DNA of 64,000 bases from Lachnospiraceae bacterium (GTDB taxonomy: Bacteria; Bacillota; Clostridia; Lachnospirales; Lachnospiraceae): NCBI GenBank assembly GCA_017472605.1, contig JAFUPV010000024.1, forward strand, positions 20,372-84,371, given 5' to 3'. The notes under the pieces were generated by a model. It was not told the origin of the DNA and ran no database searches. It saw only the letters and a program-made list of their open reading frames with translations. The first letter of the stretch is position 1; the number at the start of each line of letters is the position of its first letter. This document shows positions 33,821 to 43,500 of this stretch, one piece after another. A program made the translations under genes and the position numbers.

Positions 33821-33852
33821 ACTTGTAAAGAAAGGAAAAAAGGAGAGCGAAC

Positions 33853-36800
33853 GTGATTGTACCAAACTATTATGAGGACTTAAAAAAAATGCATGAAAAC
33901 ACGCTGGATCCGCGGGCTTACTATGTGCCGGCATCCAGGCGGCTTTTGGGGACATACACAGACAGGAGTCAGTCAGACCGGCTCCAGGTGCTGAACGGTC
34001 AGTGGCATTTTCGTTATTACAGAAGCATTTGGGAGCTGCAGGAACCGTTTTATGAAACTGCTTATCCGGTGGAAGACATGGAAACGATTCCTGTTCCCGG
34101 TGCATGGCAGAACTTTGGCTATGACAGTCATCAGTATACCAATGTCAGGTATCCGTTCCCCATTGATCCACCCTATGTGCCTGCGGACAATCCGGCAGGA
34201 GCCTATGTTTATGAATTTCAATATCAGAAGGACGAAGCGGCGCCGAGAGCATATCTGAATTTGGAAGGTGTGGATTCCTGTTTCTATCTGTGGGTAAACG
34301 GGGAATATGTGGGGTACAGTCAGGTATCCCATTCGACCAGTGAGTTTGATGTGACAGATCAGTTAGTGAATGGAAAGAACCGGCTGGCGCTGCTTGTGCT
34401 GAAATGGTGTGACGGAAGCTATCTGGAGGATCAGGATAAGTTTCGCATGAGCGGGATTTTTCGGGATGTTTATCTGCTGAAACGGCCTGCAAAAGCAGTG
34501 TATGATTATTTTACAATAACCACACTGGAAGACGGTCAGGCAATCGTGTGTGTGAATGCCAGATTTCTGGAGAAGGAAACGGACGCAAGAATTTCCATTT
34601 ATGACGCGGGAGGGAATTTCTGTACGGAGTCACTGTTGAAGAGAAAAGAAGTGATGGCAGAAGAAAATGCAAAAAAAGCGGTTTTGGATCAAATGCAGCC
34701 GTTGGACAGTCGGCAGGCTGCGCGGAAGGAAGAGCAATTGGGATGGAACCGGGAGAGCTACACACACGAGGCAAAACTTACTCTGGTTAATCCGAAGCTG
34801 TGGAATCCGGAGCAGCCTTATCTGTATACATTGGTTATCGAAACGGCGGACGAGGTCATTACAGATCGGATTGGTGTGCGTGAGATCACTGTAGAAAATT
34901 GCATAGTTTTGATGAATGGAAAGCCGGTTACATTCCGCGGTGTCAATCATCATGATTCCGATCCGGTAACAGGACCGGTGACGAGTCCGGAACAGATTAT
35001 CCGGGACCTGGTCATGATGAAGCAGCACAATTTCAATGCGGTACGTACAAGTCATTACCCAAGTGTTCCTTATTTTTATCAGCTTTGTGACGAATATGGA
35101 TTTCTGGTAATGGATGAAGCTGACAATGAAAGCCATGGAACACAGGCTCAATATCTGGGGAATGCAGCATGGGAAAAGAGAGCGTCTCTCTGGAACGAGC
35201 GGATTGCGGATAATCCGGAATGGATTGAGCCGACTTTGGATCGGACTCGTCTGTGTGTACACCGGGACAAGAACCGTCCCTGTGTGGCAGTCTGGTCCAT
35301 GGGAAACGAATGCGCCTATGGCTGCACCTTTGAGGCTGCGCTGCGATGGACGAAGAGGTTTGATCCGTCCCGCCTGACCCACTATGAAAGCGCCTGCTAT
35401 CACAGCGGCAGAAGGAAGTATGATTTTTCTGATATTGATCTTTACAGCTGCATGTATCCGTCGATGGAGGAAATCAGGGAGTATCTTGGCAGCGAACCGG
35501 ACAAGCCGTTTCTGATGGTGGAATATTCCCATGCCATGGGAAACGGACCGGGCGACCTGGAAGATTACTTTCAGATGATTGAGAAACATGACATCATGTG
35601 CGGTGGGTTTGTCTGGGAATGGTGCGATCACGCGGTTTATAAAGGGCAGTCAGAGGACAAAAAGGCAGTTTATTTTTATGGCGGCGATCATGGAGAGGCG
35701 CTTCATGATGGAAACTTCTGCATGGATGGTCTGGTTTATCCGGACAGACGCCCTCATACCGGTCTGATGGAATACAAAAATGTATATCGCCCGGCGCGGA
35801 TTGTTGACTATGATCCGGCAAGCGGCGTTCTGGTTCTTCGAAATCAATTGGACTTTACTGATTTGCAGGATTATCTGCAGATTTGCTATGAAGTGACATG
35901 TGATGGAGCTGTTCTTGAGAACGGAACCGCGGCGCTAAATGGGAATGGAAAGCCGCACGGGACTGAAACGGTGATTCTGCGCCCGGAGATTCCAGGCAGG
36001 GGAAAATGTTTTCTGAGACTTCGGTATCAGATGAAGCAGGGGACAGCACTGATTCCGCAGGGGTATGAGCTGGGATTTGAGGAAATTTTGCTGAGCAACG
36101 AGGATAGAAGGAATCAGACGGCGGTGCGGCTTCTGGCATCGGAAAAGAAAACGGCAGACTGGCCGATGCCTGCAATCAGCGAAAACGGATGCACACTGCT
36201 GATCAAAGGTGGATTAAGAACTGGTTCGTTCAATTATATATATGACAGAAGAACTGGTGTATTCAGCCAGTTGTCTTTGGACGGAAAGCGGATTCTGGAT
36301 CGGTCGATGGAAGTGAACATTTGGAGAGCACCAACGGACAACGACAGAAAACTGAAACAGCAGTGGTATGAGGCGGGGTATCATCGAACGATGACGAGGG
36401 CATATCGGACGGAATGGAAACAGAAGGAGAATGGAATTGAGATTTGCTCCCATTTGGCAGTGCTTGCAGACTCTGTTCAGCGGATCCTGAACATTGATGC
36501 GGTGTGGAGCGTGAGTAATCAGGGAGAGATTCATGTGACCATGGCAGTCAGGAAGGACAGCGAATTCCCGCAGCTGCCCCGGTTTGGTCTTCGCCTGTTT
36601 CTTAACAAAGACTTTGAGCAGGTGACATACTGCGGCCTGGGACCGGGAGAAAGCTATGCGGATAAATGTCAGGCAGCCAGTTATGGGAATTACTGCGCCA
36701 ATGTGACTCAGCTGCATGAGGACTACATTCGTCCGCAGGAAAACGGCAGTCACTGCGGATGTGACTATGTGATGATTGGTGATGGCAGGCGGATTTTTGC

Positions 36801-37056
36801 AGCAGTCAGTGAACGGCCCTTTTCCTTTCATGCATCTGTGTATACACAGGAAGAGCTGACAGAGAAGCGGCACAACTATGAACTGATTCCGTGCGGCAGT
36901 ACCGTGCTTTGTCTGGACTATGCTCAGAATGGAATCGGATCTGCCAGCTGTGGACCAGAACTGGCACAGCAGTATCGGCTGGATGCAGAGCATTTTACTT
37001 ATACAGTGAAATTGATTCCCTGGTGGAGGGGAGAGGGGGAAAAAACGTATGAATGA
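33853..37056 (+). CDS. lacZ: Beta-galactosidase LacZ, GH2
   Basis: 1067 residues from GTG 33853, after AAAGGAGAG. Domains follow the long LacZ layout: jelly-roll sugar-binding domain (about 40-215), immunoglobulin-like domain, TIM barrel (about 330-620), second Ig-like domain and the C-terminal Bgal small chain (about 780-1060). Acid/base is Glu486 in MGNECAYG and nucleophile Glu557 in MVEYSHAMGN. No signal peptide. It hydrolyses beta-galactosides brought in by the symporter encoded next, whose start overlaps its end by 8 bp. Confidence 0.95.
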   Translation: MIVPNYYEDLKKMHENTLDPRAYYVPASRRLLGTYTDRSQSDRLQVLNGQWHFRYYRSIWELQEPFYETAYPVEDMETIPVPGAWQNFGYDSHQYTNVRYPFPIDPPYVPADNPAGAYVYEFQYQKDEAAPRAYLNLEGVDSCFYLWVNGEYVGYSQVSHSTSEFDVTDQLVNGKNRLALLVLKWCDGSYLEDQDKFRMSGIFRDVYLLKRPAKAVYDYFTITTLEDGQAIVCVNARFLEKETDARISIYDAGGNFCTESLLKRKEVMAEENAKKAVLDQMQPLDSRQAARKEEQLGWNRESYTHEAKLTLVNPKLWNPEQPYLYTLVIETADEVITDRIGVREITVENCIVLMNGKPVTFRGVNHHDSDPVTGPVTSPEQIIRDLVMMKQHNFNAVRTSHYPSVPYFYQLCDEYGFLVMDEADNESHGTQAQYLGNAAWEKRASLWNERIADNPEWIEPTLDRTRLCVHRDKNRPCVAVWSMGNECAYGCTFEAALRWTKRFDPSRLTHYESACYHSGRRKYDFSDIDLYSCMYPSMEEIREYLGSEPDKPFLMVEYSHAMGNGPGDLEDYFQMIEKHDIMCGGFVWEWCDHAVYKGQSEDKKAVYFYGGDHGEALHDGNFCMDGLVYPDRRPHTGLMEYKNVYRPARIVDYDPASGVLVLRNQLDFTDLQDYLQICYEVTCDGAVLENGTAALNGNGKPHGTETVILRPEIPGRGKCFLRLRYQMKQGTALIPQGYELGFEEILLSNEDRRNQTAVRLLASEKKTADWPMPAISENGCTLLIKGGLRTGSFNYIYDRRTGVFSQLSLDGKRILDRSMEVNIWRAPTDNDRKLKQQWYEAGYHRTMTRAYRTEWKQKENGIEICSHLAVLADSVQRILNIDAVWSVSNQGEIHVTMAVRKDSEFPQLPRFGLRLFLNKDFEQVTYCGLGPGESYADKCQAASYGNYCANVTQLHEDYIRPQENGSHCGCDYVMIGDGRRIFAAVSERPFSFHASVYTQEELTEKRHNYELIPCGSTVLCLDYAQNGIGSASCGPELAQQYRLDAEHFTYTVKLIPWWRGEGEKTYE

Positions 37057-38419
37057 GAAGAGATATTTACGATGGTATAATAAGGTGGGATATGGCTCAG
37101 GTGATGTTGCGGGAAATGTGGTGTATGCCTTTCTGTCATCCTTTGTCATGATTTATCTGACCGATACGATTGGACTGAATTCCGGTATTGTTGGAACGCT
37201 GATGATGTTTTCCAAGATTTTCGACGGAGTCACAGATGTTTTCTTTGGCGCACTGATTGACCGGACACATACAAAAATGGGAAAAGCACGTCCCTGGATG
37301 CTCTGGCCATATTTTGGCTGCGCGGCAATGATCGCGGCAATCTTTGCAATTCCGGAAAAACTGGGGGACGCTGCCCAGTATGCATGGTTCTTTATCGCAT
37401 ATACAGCGCTGAATGCAATTTTCTATACAGCCAATAACATTGCCTATTCTGCGCTGACAGCGCTGATCACGAAAAACAGCAGCGAACGGGTACAGATGGG
37501 ATCAATCCGGTTTATGTTTGCCTTTGGAACCAGCATGCTGATTCAGACAATTACAGTAGACGCGGTGGAGATGCTGGGCGGCGGAGCACAGGGCTGGCGC
37601 ATGATTGCAATTATTTATGCAGTCATCGGTCTGATCGTTAATACGCTCTCTGTATTTTCCGTGAAGGAATTGCCGGACGAGAGCGGCATGTCTGATACCT
37701 CGGAAATCGGGGAAAAAACAGGGGAGAAATACCGCCTTGGGGAAGCGGTAAAACTGCTGGCCGCAAATAAATATTACATCATCATCTGCTGCATCTATAT
37801 TCTGAGTCAGATTTTTACAGCGACTACCAATATGGGAATTTATTTTACAAAGTATGTGCTTGGAGACGCGTCTCTACTGGGTGCGTTTTCCATGGCGATT
37901 AACATTCCAATGATTGCCGGACTTCTGCTCACTCCTCATCTGGTGAAACGCTGCAGAGGTATGTATAAACTGAACAGGAACGGATATGTATTGGCAACCA
38001 TTGCCCGCGGCGGTGTTGTTGCGGCCGGATACATGCAGAATCTGCCACTGATGCTTTTCTTTTCCGCTCTTGCATCCATTGGTATGAGTCCGCTTCAGGG
38101 GGATTTGAACGCACTGATCGCTTCCTGTTCGGAATACACTTGGCTTACAACACGCAAGCGGATTGACGGAACGATGTTTTCCTGTACATCCCTTGGCGTA
38201 AAGATCGGAGGCGGAATCGGTACTGCGCTGGCAGGATGGCTTCTGGCGGCCAGTGGTTTTGTGAATGGTTCACCGATTCAGCCGGATTCCAGCATTCGGA
38301 TGCTGTACTTCATGTATCTGTGGATCCCCATGATCATCAATCTAATCATTACCGTGCTTCTTTCCAAACTGAAGGTAGAGCAGGCAAATGAGAAGCTGAT
38401 TAGTCAAAAGAAAGCATGA
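37049..38419 (+). CDS. GPH-family glycoside:cation symporter
   Basis: 456 residues with 12 predicted helices. Family features: GYGSGDVAGNVVYAFLSSFVMIYLTD, then FSKIFDGVTDVFFGALIDRT (the cation-site Asp-x3-Asp helix) and GKARPWMLW. It imports a beta-galactoside or related sugar with Na+ or H+. The start lies inside the lacZ end, so translation is coupled. A GGAGGGGAGAGGGGG site precedes the ATG. Confidence 0.92.
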   Translation: MNEKRYLRWYNKVGYGSGDVAGNVVYAFLSSFVMIYLTDTIGLNSGIVGTLMMFSKIFDGVTDVFFGALIDRTHTKMGKARPWMLWPYFGCAAMIAAIFAIPEKLGDAAQYAWFFIAYTALNAIFYTANNIAYSALTALITKNSSERVQMGSIRFMFAFGTSMLIQTITVDAVEMLGGGAQGWRMIAIIYAVIGLIVNTLSVFSVKELPDESGMSDTSEIGEKTGEKYRLGEAVKLLAANKYYIIICCIYILSQIFTATTNMGIYFTKYVLGDASLLGAFSMAINIPMIAGLLLTPHLVKRCRGMYKLNRNGYVLATIARGGVVAAGYMQNLPLMLFFSALASIGMSPLQGDLNALIASCSEYTWLTTRKRIDGTMFSCTSLGVKIGGGIGTALAGWLLAASGFVNGSPIQPDSSIRMLYFMYLWIPMIINLIITVLLSKLKVEQANEKLISQKKA

Positions 38420-38427
38420 GCGGAATG

Positions 38428-38518
38428 GAAATCGGCAAGTGAAATTGGCAACTAAAATCGGTAATAGAGATTGGTAATTGAGATCAGCAAGTGAGATCAG
38501 CAATTGAGATTAGAGATT
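38428..38518 (+). repeat. Seven tandem copies of a 13-bp unit
   Basis: Units such as GAGATCAGCAAGT, GAGATCAGCAATT and GAAATCGGCAAGT follow one another without gaps from 38428 to 38518. It begins 9 bp after the symporter stop and ends 8 bp before a promoter. Confidence 0.9.
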
Positions 38519-38525
38519 TTTCCAG

Positions 38526-38554
38526 TTGCAATTTTTGTGAAGATCCGATATAAT
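38526..38554 (+). promoter_or_regulatory. Promoter of the MATE leader or a small RNA
   Basis: TTGCAA at 38526-38531, 17-bp spacer, TATAAT at 38549-38554. The next coding start is 275 bp away and a terminator lies between. Confidence 0.85.
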
Positions 38555-38602
38555 CGAACAAGAATAGAAATCGACATATTTTTGCCGCCGGGTAAAAATG
38601 TA

Positions 38603-38657
38603 AGCGTCAGCTTTCCTGTCATTAGGCCTTAGAAGACAGGAAGGGCTGGCGCTTTTT
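38603..38657 (+). terminator. Terminator in the leader of the MATE gene
   Basis: A long stem (38603-38620 with 38635-38652, one bulge and one wobble) followed by TTTTT. With the promoter at 38526-38554 it defines a transcript of about 95 nt, or an attenuator ahead of the MATE gene. Confidence 0.85.
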
Positions 38658-38660
38658 CTG

Positions 38661-38795
38661 TTGTTTCTGCATTCAGGTGCATGTATCAGTGACAGTTCGG
38701 ACGGATTGTTCCTGTATCCAGGAACATGTGTCGGTAACAGTTTGGTCAAATTGCTCCGATATCGGGGCGAATGTGCCGGTGGCATGTCCAATCAG
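38661..38795 (+). repeat. Three tandem copies of the degenerate 45-bp repeat
   Basis: Units start at 38661, 38706 and 38751. They share TTGTTTCTG-CATTCAGG-type starts and GTGACA or GTGGCATGTCC ends, and diverge by about a third. As at 24892 and 32776, the array begins right after a terminator. Confidence 0.75.
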
Positions 38796-38828
38796 ACAGC
38801 AGGAAAGAGAGAGAGGAGTAAGAAAACG

Positions 38829-40142
38829 ATGGAGATCCGTTTCCGCAAATTTATCCACTACACAATTTTAAGCATACTTGGAACACTTGGCGTATCCTGC
38901 TATATTCTCGCCGATACCTTTTTCGTTTCCAGGGGAACCGGATCAGCCGGTCTGGCAGCGCTGAACCTGGCAATTCCTGTCTACAATTTTATCCATGGAA
39001 CGGGTCTGATGCTGGGAATGGGCGGTGCAACGAAATTTTCTGTCTGCAAGGGCAGCAACGATCGGGAGCGGATTGACCAAATCTACACCAATACGGTGTA
39101 TCTGGCATTTCTGTTTTCTCTGCTCTTTCTTCTGATCGGCGTGTTTGGAGCCGGAACGCTTGCCGGACTGCTTGGAGCCGACCAGGAGGTATTTGCGATG
39201 ACGAAGACCTATCTGAAATGGCTGCTGATTTTTTCACCGGCATTCATCATGAACGATGTTCTTCTTTGTTTTGTACGGAATGATGACGGACCGCAGCTGT
39301 CCATGGCTGCCATGCTGGCAGGCAGCTTTTCCAATATTATCATGGATTATATTCTGATTTTCCCCTGTCAGATGGGAATTCTTGGAGCCGTGCTCGCAAC
39401 CGGTTTTTCGCCGGTGATCAGCATGCTCATGATGCTTCCGCACTGGACGAGAAGACAAAACAGCTTCCACCTGGTGTTCGTAAAACCGGATCCGGAGATG
39501 ATCCGGCAGGATATCTCTATCGGATTTCCATCGCTGGTAGGCCAGCTTTCATCCGGGATTGTGATGATTACCTTTAACGGGCTGATTCTTGGATTAACAG
39601 GAAACATTGGAGTGGCAGCATATGGTGTGGTCGCCAATCTTTCGCTGGTTGTGACTGGTGTTTATACAGGAATTGCTCAGGGTGTGCAGCCGCTGCTTGC
39701 GGATGCCTATGGAAGGGGACAAAAAGAAGAGATATCGTTTCAGTTTCGCTGCGCAATGGTCACAGCTGCTGGCATTTCCCTGCTGCTGTATCTTGTTACA
39801 GCAATCCTGGCAGAACCGATTACCGGAATCTTTAACAGCGAACAGGATCCACGGCTCCCGTGCATTGCCGTGGAAGGCCTGAGAATTTATTTCCTTTCGA
39901 ATCTGGCAGTCGGATACAATACGGTGCTCGCGATTTACTTTACCTGCGTGGAAAAGACACTTCCTGCACATGTTCTTTCTCTGCTGCGCGGATTGGTTCT
40001 GATCGTTCCGCTGGCTGTTCTGATGGCATCACTGTGGGGAATGACAGGAATCTGGCTGGTGTATCCGGTGACAGAATTTGCTGTCGGTGTGTTGGGGGAG
40101 ATTTTGAGAAGGAAAACAAATAGAAGGAAGATTCAGAAATGA
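38829..40142 (+). CDS. MATE family efflux transporter
   Basis: 437 residues from ATG 38829, after AGAGAGGAG; a longer frame upstream only reads through the repeat array. Twelve helices in two halves; the start IHYTILSILGTLGVSCYILADTFFVS is typical of the DinF/MepA branch, with GTGSAGLAALNLAIPVYN following. It exports cationic or hydrophobic compounds using a Na+ or H+ gradient. The leader holds an early terminator, so expression may be conditional. Confidence 0.92.
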   Translation: MEIRFRKFIHYTILSILGTLGVSCYILADTFFVSRGTGSAGLAALNLAIPVYNFIHGTGLMLGMGGATKFSVCKGSNDRERIDQIYTNTVYLAFLFSLLFLLIGVFGAGTLAGLLGADQEVFAMTKTYLKWLLIFSPAFIMNDVLLCFVRNDDGPQLSMAAMLAGSFSNIIMDYILIFPCQMGILGAVLATGFSPVISMLMMLPHWTRRQNSFHLVFVKPDPEMIRQDISIGFPSLVGQLSSGIVMITFNGLILGLTGNIGVAAYGVVANLSLVVTGVYTGIAQGVQPLLADAYGRGQKEEISFQFRCAMVTAAGISLLLYLVTAILAEPITGIFNSEQDPRLPCIAVEGLRIYFLSNLAVGYNTVLAIYFTCVEKTLPAHVLSLLRGLVLIVPLAVLMASLWGMTGIWLVYPVTEFAVGVLGEILRRKTNRRKIQK

Positions 40143-40235
40143 AAAACAGAACATAATACGTGTAAGAACATAGATTGACTGAATATCACTTGCTTTTAAG
40201 AAAATTGCATATAAAATGGTGTCGAATGAAAATCC

Positions 40236-40264
40236 TTGCACATTTTGGCGTAACCTGTTAAACT
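40236..40264 (+). promoter_or_regulatory. Promoter of the type I toxin mRNA
   Basis: TTGCAC at 40236-40241, 17-bp spacer, TAAACT at 40259-40264. The start site should be near 40271, giving a 65-nt leader. Confidence 0.75.
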
Positions 40265-40337
40265 GGTAGATAAGGAATAATCGTGTTTACGAGGTGGTTA
40301 GCTTCCCTTACTCCACAAGAGAAGGGAGGTGATGCAT

Positions 40338-40430
40338 ATGAGCACATACGAAGTATTAAGCCTGTTGTTTCTGGGTGGTACTTTCCTCATTGCGTTGCTT
40401 GCCTATATTGGAAACAATAAGCAAGGATAA
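40338..40430 (+). CDS. Putative holin-like type I toxin, 30 residues
   Basis: MSTYEVLSLLFLGGTFLIAL followed by LAYIGNNKQG. A charged start, one hydrophobic helix and a short polar tail, with a very strong AAGGGAGGTGATGCAT site. Size, shape and start resemble the putative holin-like toxins of Firmicutes type I systems, which insert in the cytoplasmic membrane. A convergent antisense RNA gene lies directly downstream. Too short for ordinary gene calling. Confidence 0.8.
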   Translation: MSTYEVLSLLFLGGTFLIALLAYIGNNKQG

Positions 40431-40433
40431 CAA

Positions 40434-40474
40434 AAAGAACCTGCCTTGTACTTAGCGGTCCTGGCAGGTTCTTT
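40434..40474. terminator. Bidirectional terminator between toxin and antitoxin RNA
   Basis: A perfect 12-bp stem (40434-40445 with 40463-40474) with A-rich 5' and T-rich 3' flanks, so it can stop the toxin mRNA and, read leftward (ending TTTTTG), the antisense RNA. Confidence 0.88.
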
Positions 40475-40524
40475 CCGAACACAAAGGGAAGCTAACCACT
40501 CTGTGGGCGGTTATTCCTCTTCTA
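40434..40524 (-). ncRNA. Antisense antitoxin RNA, about 91 nt
   Basis: Bounded by a strong leftward promoter (40531-40559) and a leftward terminator at 40434-40474. It is complementary to the 3' part of the toxin mRNA. It also carries the same 16-nt sequence as the toxin leader, because of the inverted repeat. The arrangement is that of convergent type I systems, where the RNA blocks toxin translation and promotes decay of the duplex. Confidence 0.72.
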
Positions 40525-40530
40525 ACGTTA

Positions 40531-40559
40531 ACTATAACACAGTTATCGTCCGATTGCAA
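40531..40559 (-). promoter_or_regulatory. Promoter of the antisense RNA
   Basis: On the lower strand: TTGCAA (40559-40554), 17-bp spacer, TATAGT (40536-40531). It is closer to consensus than the toxin promoter, as expected if the RNA is in excess. It overlaps the leader of the next rightward gene. Confidence 0.82.
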
Positions 40560-40587
40560 GGGCAAAATGTTTGAAAAGAGGAAAGCG

Positions 40588-43500
40588 ATGAAAAAGAAAT
40601 TGGGCAAGCGGTTCTGGGCTGCCATGCTGATCTTCGGCTTAGTGGGTCAGATCGCCTGGGTCGTGGAAAACATGTATTTTAACGTGTTCATCTACAAGAT
40701 GTTCCGGGCATCCGCGGCGGAAATCTCACTGATGGTAAGCGCAAGCTCCGTTGCGGCAACGGTTACTACGATATTAATGGGCGCGCTGTCCGACCGGATC
40801 GGAAAGCGGAAGCTGCTGATCTGCGGCGGCTACATCCTGTGGGGCATTTCCATTTTAAGCTTTGCACTGATCCGTGTGGATGTTCTGACTCCCTTTGCCG
40901 GTTCTGCGTCTGCGGCGGCATCAATGGGCGTCACGCTGGTCATTCTGATGGACTGTGTCATGACCTTTTTCGGTTCCACAGCCAACGATGCCGCCTACAA
41001 CGCCTGGCTGACGGACCAGGGAAGCGAGTCGGATCGGGGACGGATTGAAGGCTTTAATTCCATGATGCCGCTTTTGTCCATCCTGGTTGTGTTCGGCGGT
41101 TTCATGGGATTTGATCTGGAACAGCCGGAAAGCTGGACCATAATCTATCTGATTATCGGCGGCGTTGTGCTTGTAATTGGTCTGCTGGGAATCGTTTTGA
41201 TTGAGGAATCGCCGGTGCTGCAAAAGGGTGTGATCAGGAAGAAGAAAAAGGCGGATTCGGAGCGCGTGATTGCGGAAAACATAGATACGGAGCGCACAGG
41301 TGAGGCTCAGTCTCATGTGAATCCGGAGACCTCCTACTGGGCCACTGTTCGATACAGTTTCCGGCTTTCTGTTCTCCGGGAGAATAAGCTTCTCTACGCT
41401 GTGCTTGGTGCCTTCGCGCTCTTTGGAATTTCAATCCAGACTTACATGCCCTATCTGATTCTCTACTATGAGCAGTCGCTGGGGATGACGGACTATGTGC
41501 TGATCATGGCACCGGCAATTGTGCTGGCGGCGGCGATTACCGCCTGGTACGGTCGTGTTTATGACATGCAGGGCTTCAAAGGCAGTGTAATTCCTTCGGT
41601 GGCCATTCTGATGATCGGATATGTGATCCTGTTTTTTACCAGGACAAAAGTACCGGTATTTATTGGTTCTCTTCTGATGATGACCGGTTACATGACAGGC
41701 ATGGCAGTGTTCGGAGCTATGATCCGCGACCGGATTCCGCAGAACCGCGCCGGTCAGTTCCAGGGAATCCGCATCATCGGCCAGGTACTGATCCCTGGCA
41801 TCATTGGTCCTGCCATCGGTGCCTTTGTGCTTCGCGACGCAGAGCAGATTGTCAATCAGGATGGAACCACGTCGTTCCTTCCTCACGAGGGAATCTGGGC
41901 AGCCGCCTTTGGAGCAGCGGTTGTTCTCTGTGCGGCGCTGGTGTTCATTTTTCGCATGGTCCGTCTCGGCCATCATGAGCTTTGGAGTGAGAGCGGAGAG
42001 GAGCTGATGGGGGAAGAAATGACCGGGAAGGAAGGAGACCGCAGTACTGAGCCGGTTTCCTGGAGCGAACATCCCCGCCCGCAGATGAAGCGTGAAAAAT
42101 GGCAGACGCTGAATGGTGTCTGGAAGCTGAACGGACAGGATATCCGTGTCCCGTTTCCGCCTCAGTCCCAGCTGTCCGGTTATCAGGGAAAGGTGGGAGC
42201 GCAGCTGGAATATGAACGTACCTTTGCTGTGCCGTCTTCCTTCAACCAGGAACGGATCCTTCTCCATTTCGATGCGGTGGATCAGATTACCGAGATCTGG
42301 TTAAACGGTGAGAAGGTTGGCCGTCATGAAGGCGGATATCTGCCGTTCGCTTTTGATGTGACGGACCGGATTCGAAGGGATCAGGAAAACTGCCTGCTGG
42401 TAAAGGTGACGGACCGGCTGTCTCTGGACTATCCCTACGGAAAACAGTGTAAACGCCGCGGCGGCATGTGGTACACGCCTGTCAGCGGAATCTGGAAGCC
42501 GGTATGGCTGGAAAATGTCCCGGAACGCTATATTCAGAACATAAAGATAACACCGAATCTGCGTGGAATTGACCTTACCGTAGAAGGTGTGGAGGAATTG
42601 GACGCGGTTGTTTCGCTGGAAAACGGTGAGACAGTGACCGTGCATTTTGGTCAGGATGGAGCGGGAAGAAGAACCTGCAGCGGAAGGATTGAGCTTGCTG
42701 GCCGGATCCTTTCGGATGGCAGCCGCTATGAGCCAACGCTCTGGACGCCGGAGACGCCCCATCTGTATCCGATAATAATTACTTCTGGAAGCGACCGCGT
42801 GGAGAGCTATTTTGCGCTGCGCACCATCGGAATCGAAAATCGTGACGGCATTGCCCGTGTCTGCCTCAACGGCGAACCAATTTTCATGCATGGAGTGCTG
42901 GATCAGGGCTATTTCTGCGATGGAATTTACCTTCCTGCCCGGGAGGAGGAATATGACCGTGATGTGCTTCGAATGAAAGAGCTGGGCTACAACATGCTTC
43001 GCAAGCACATCAAAGTCGAGCCGGAAGCGTTCTACTACGCCTGCGACCGCCTTGGTATGCTGGTGATGCAGGACATGGTCAACAACGGCCCGTACCATTT
43101 CATTCAGGAGACTGCGCTTCCAACCTTTGGATTCAAGAAAAAGAGGGATGACCGCGGAAAACAAAACGACCGGAGACAGCAGATTTTCCTTGCCCACATG
43201 GAAGAGACCATTGCGGATCTGTATAACCATCCGTCCATTGTTGCATACACGATTTTCAATGAAGGATGGGGACAGTTCCACAGTGACGCCATGTATCGTC
43301 GCGCAAAGGAACTGGATCCGACCCGCCTGGCAGATTCCACTTCCGGCTGGTTTGCCCAGATGGAAAACGATTTTGACAGCGAACACATCTATTTCAAAGT
43401 GATCTCGCTGACGCCGGGAAAACGTCCTCTGTTTGTGACGGAATGCGGCGGATATTCCATGCCGGTGGAGGGACACTGTTACAGTAAATACAATCAGTAT

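Larger units (their letters stand above)
40295..40499. repeat. Long-range inverted repeat enclosing the toxin gene
   Basis: A perfect 16-bp pair, GTGGTTAGCTTCCCTT at 40295-40310 and its complement at 40484-40499, flanks the toxin ORF. AAGGAATAA upstream and TTATTCCTC downstream extend the pairing. In the toxin mRNA, the 5' leader just before the ribosome binding site can therefore pair with the 3' end. Confidence 0.85.

Noticed and set aside
38428-38795. Repeat arrays considered as CRISPR
   Set aside because: Units of 13 and 45 bp are directly adjacent with no unique spacers of constant length, and no cas1 or cas2 is present. The Cas10-like gene at 62617 does not change this.
38661-38828. 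An upstream extension of the MATE reading frame
   Set aside because: The extension only translates the 45-bp repeats. ATG 38829 has a proper ribosome site and begins with the family's usual first helix.
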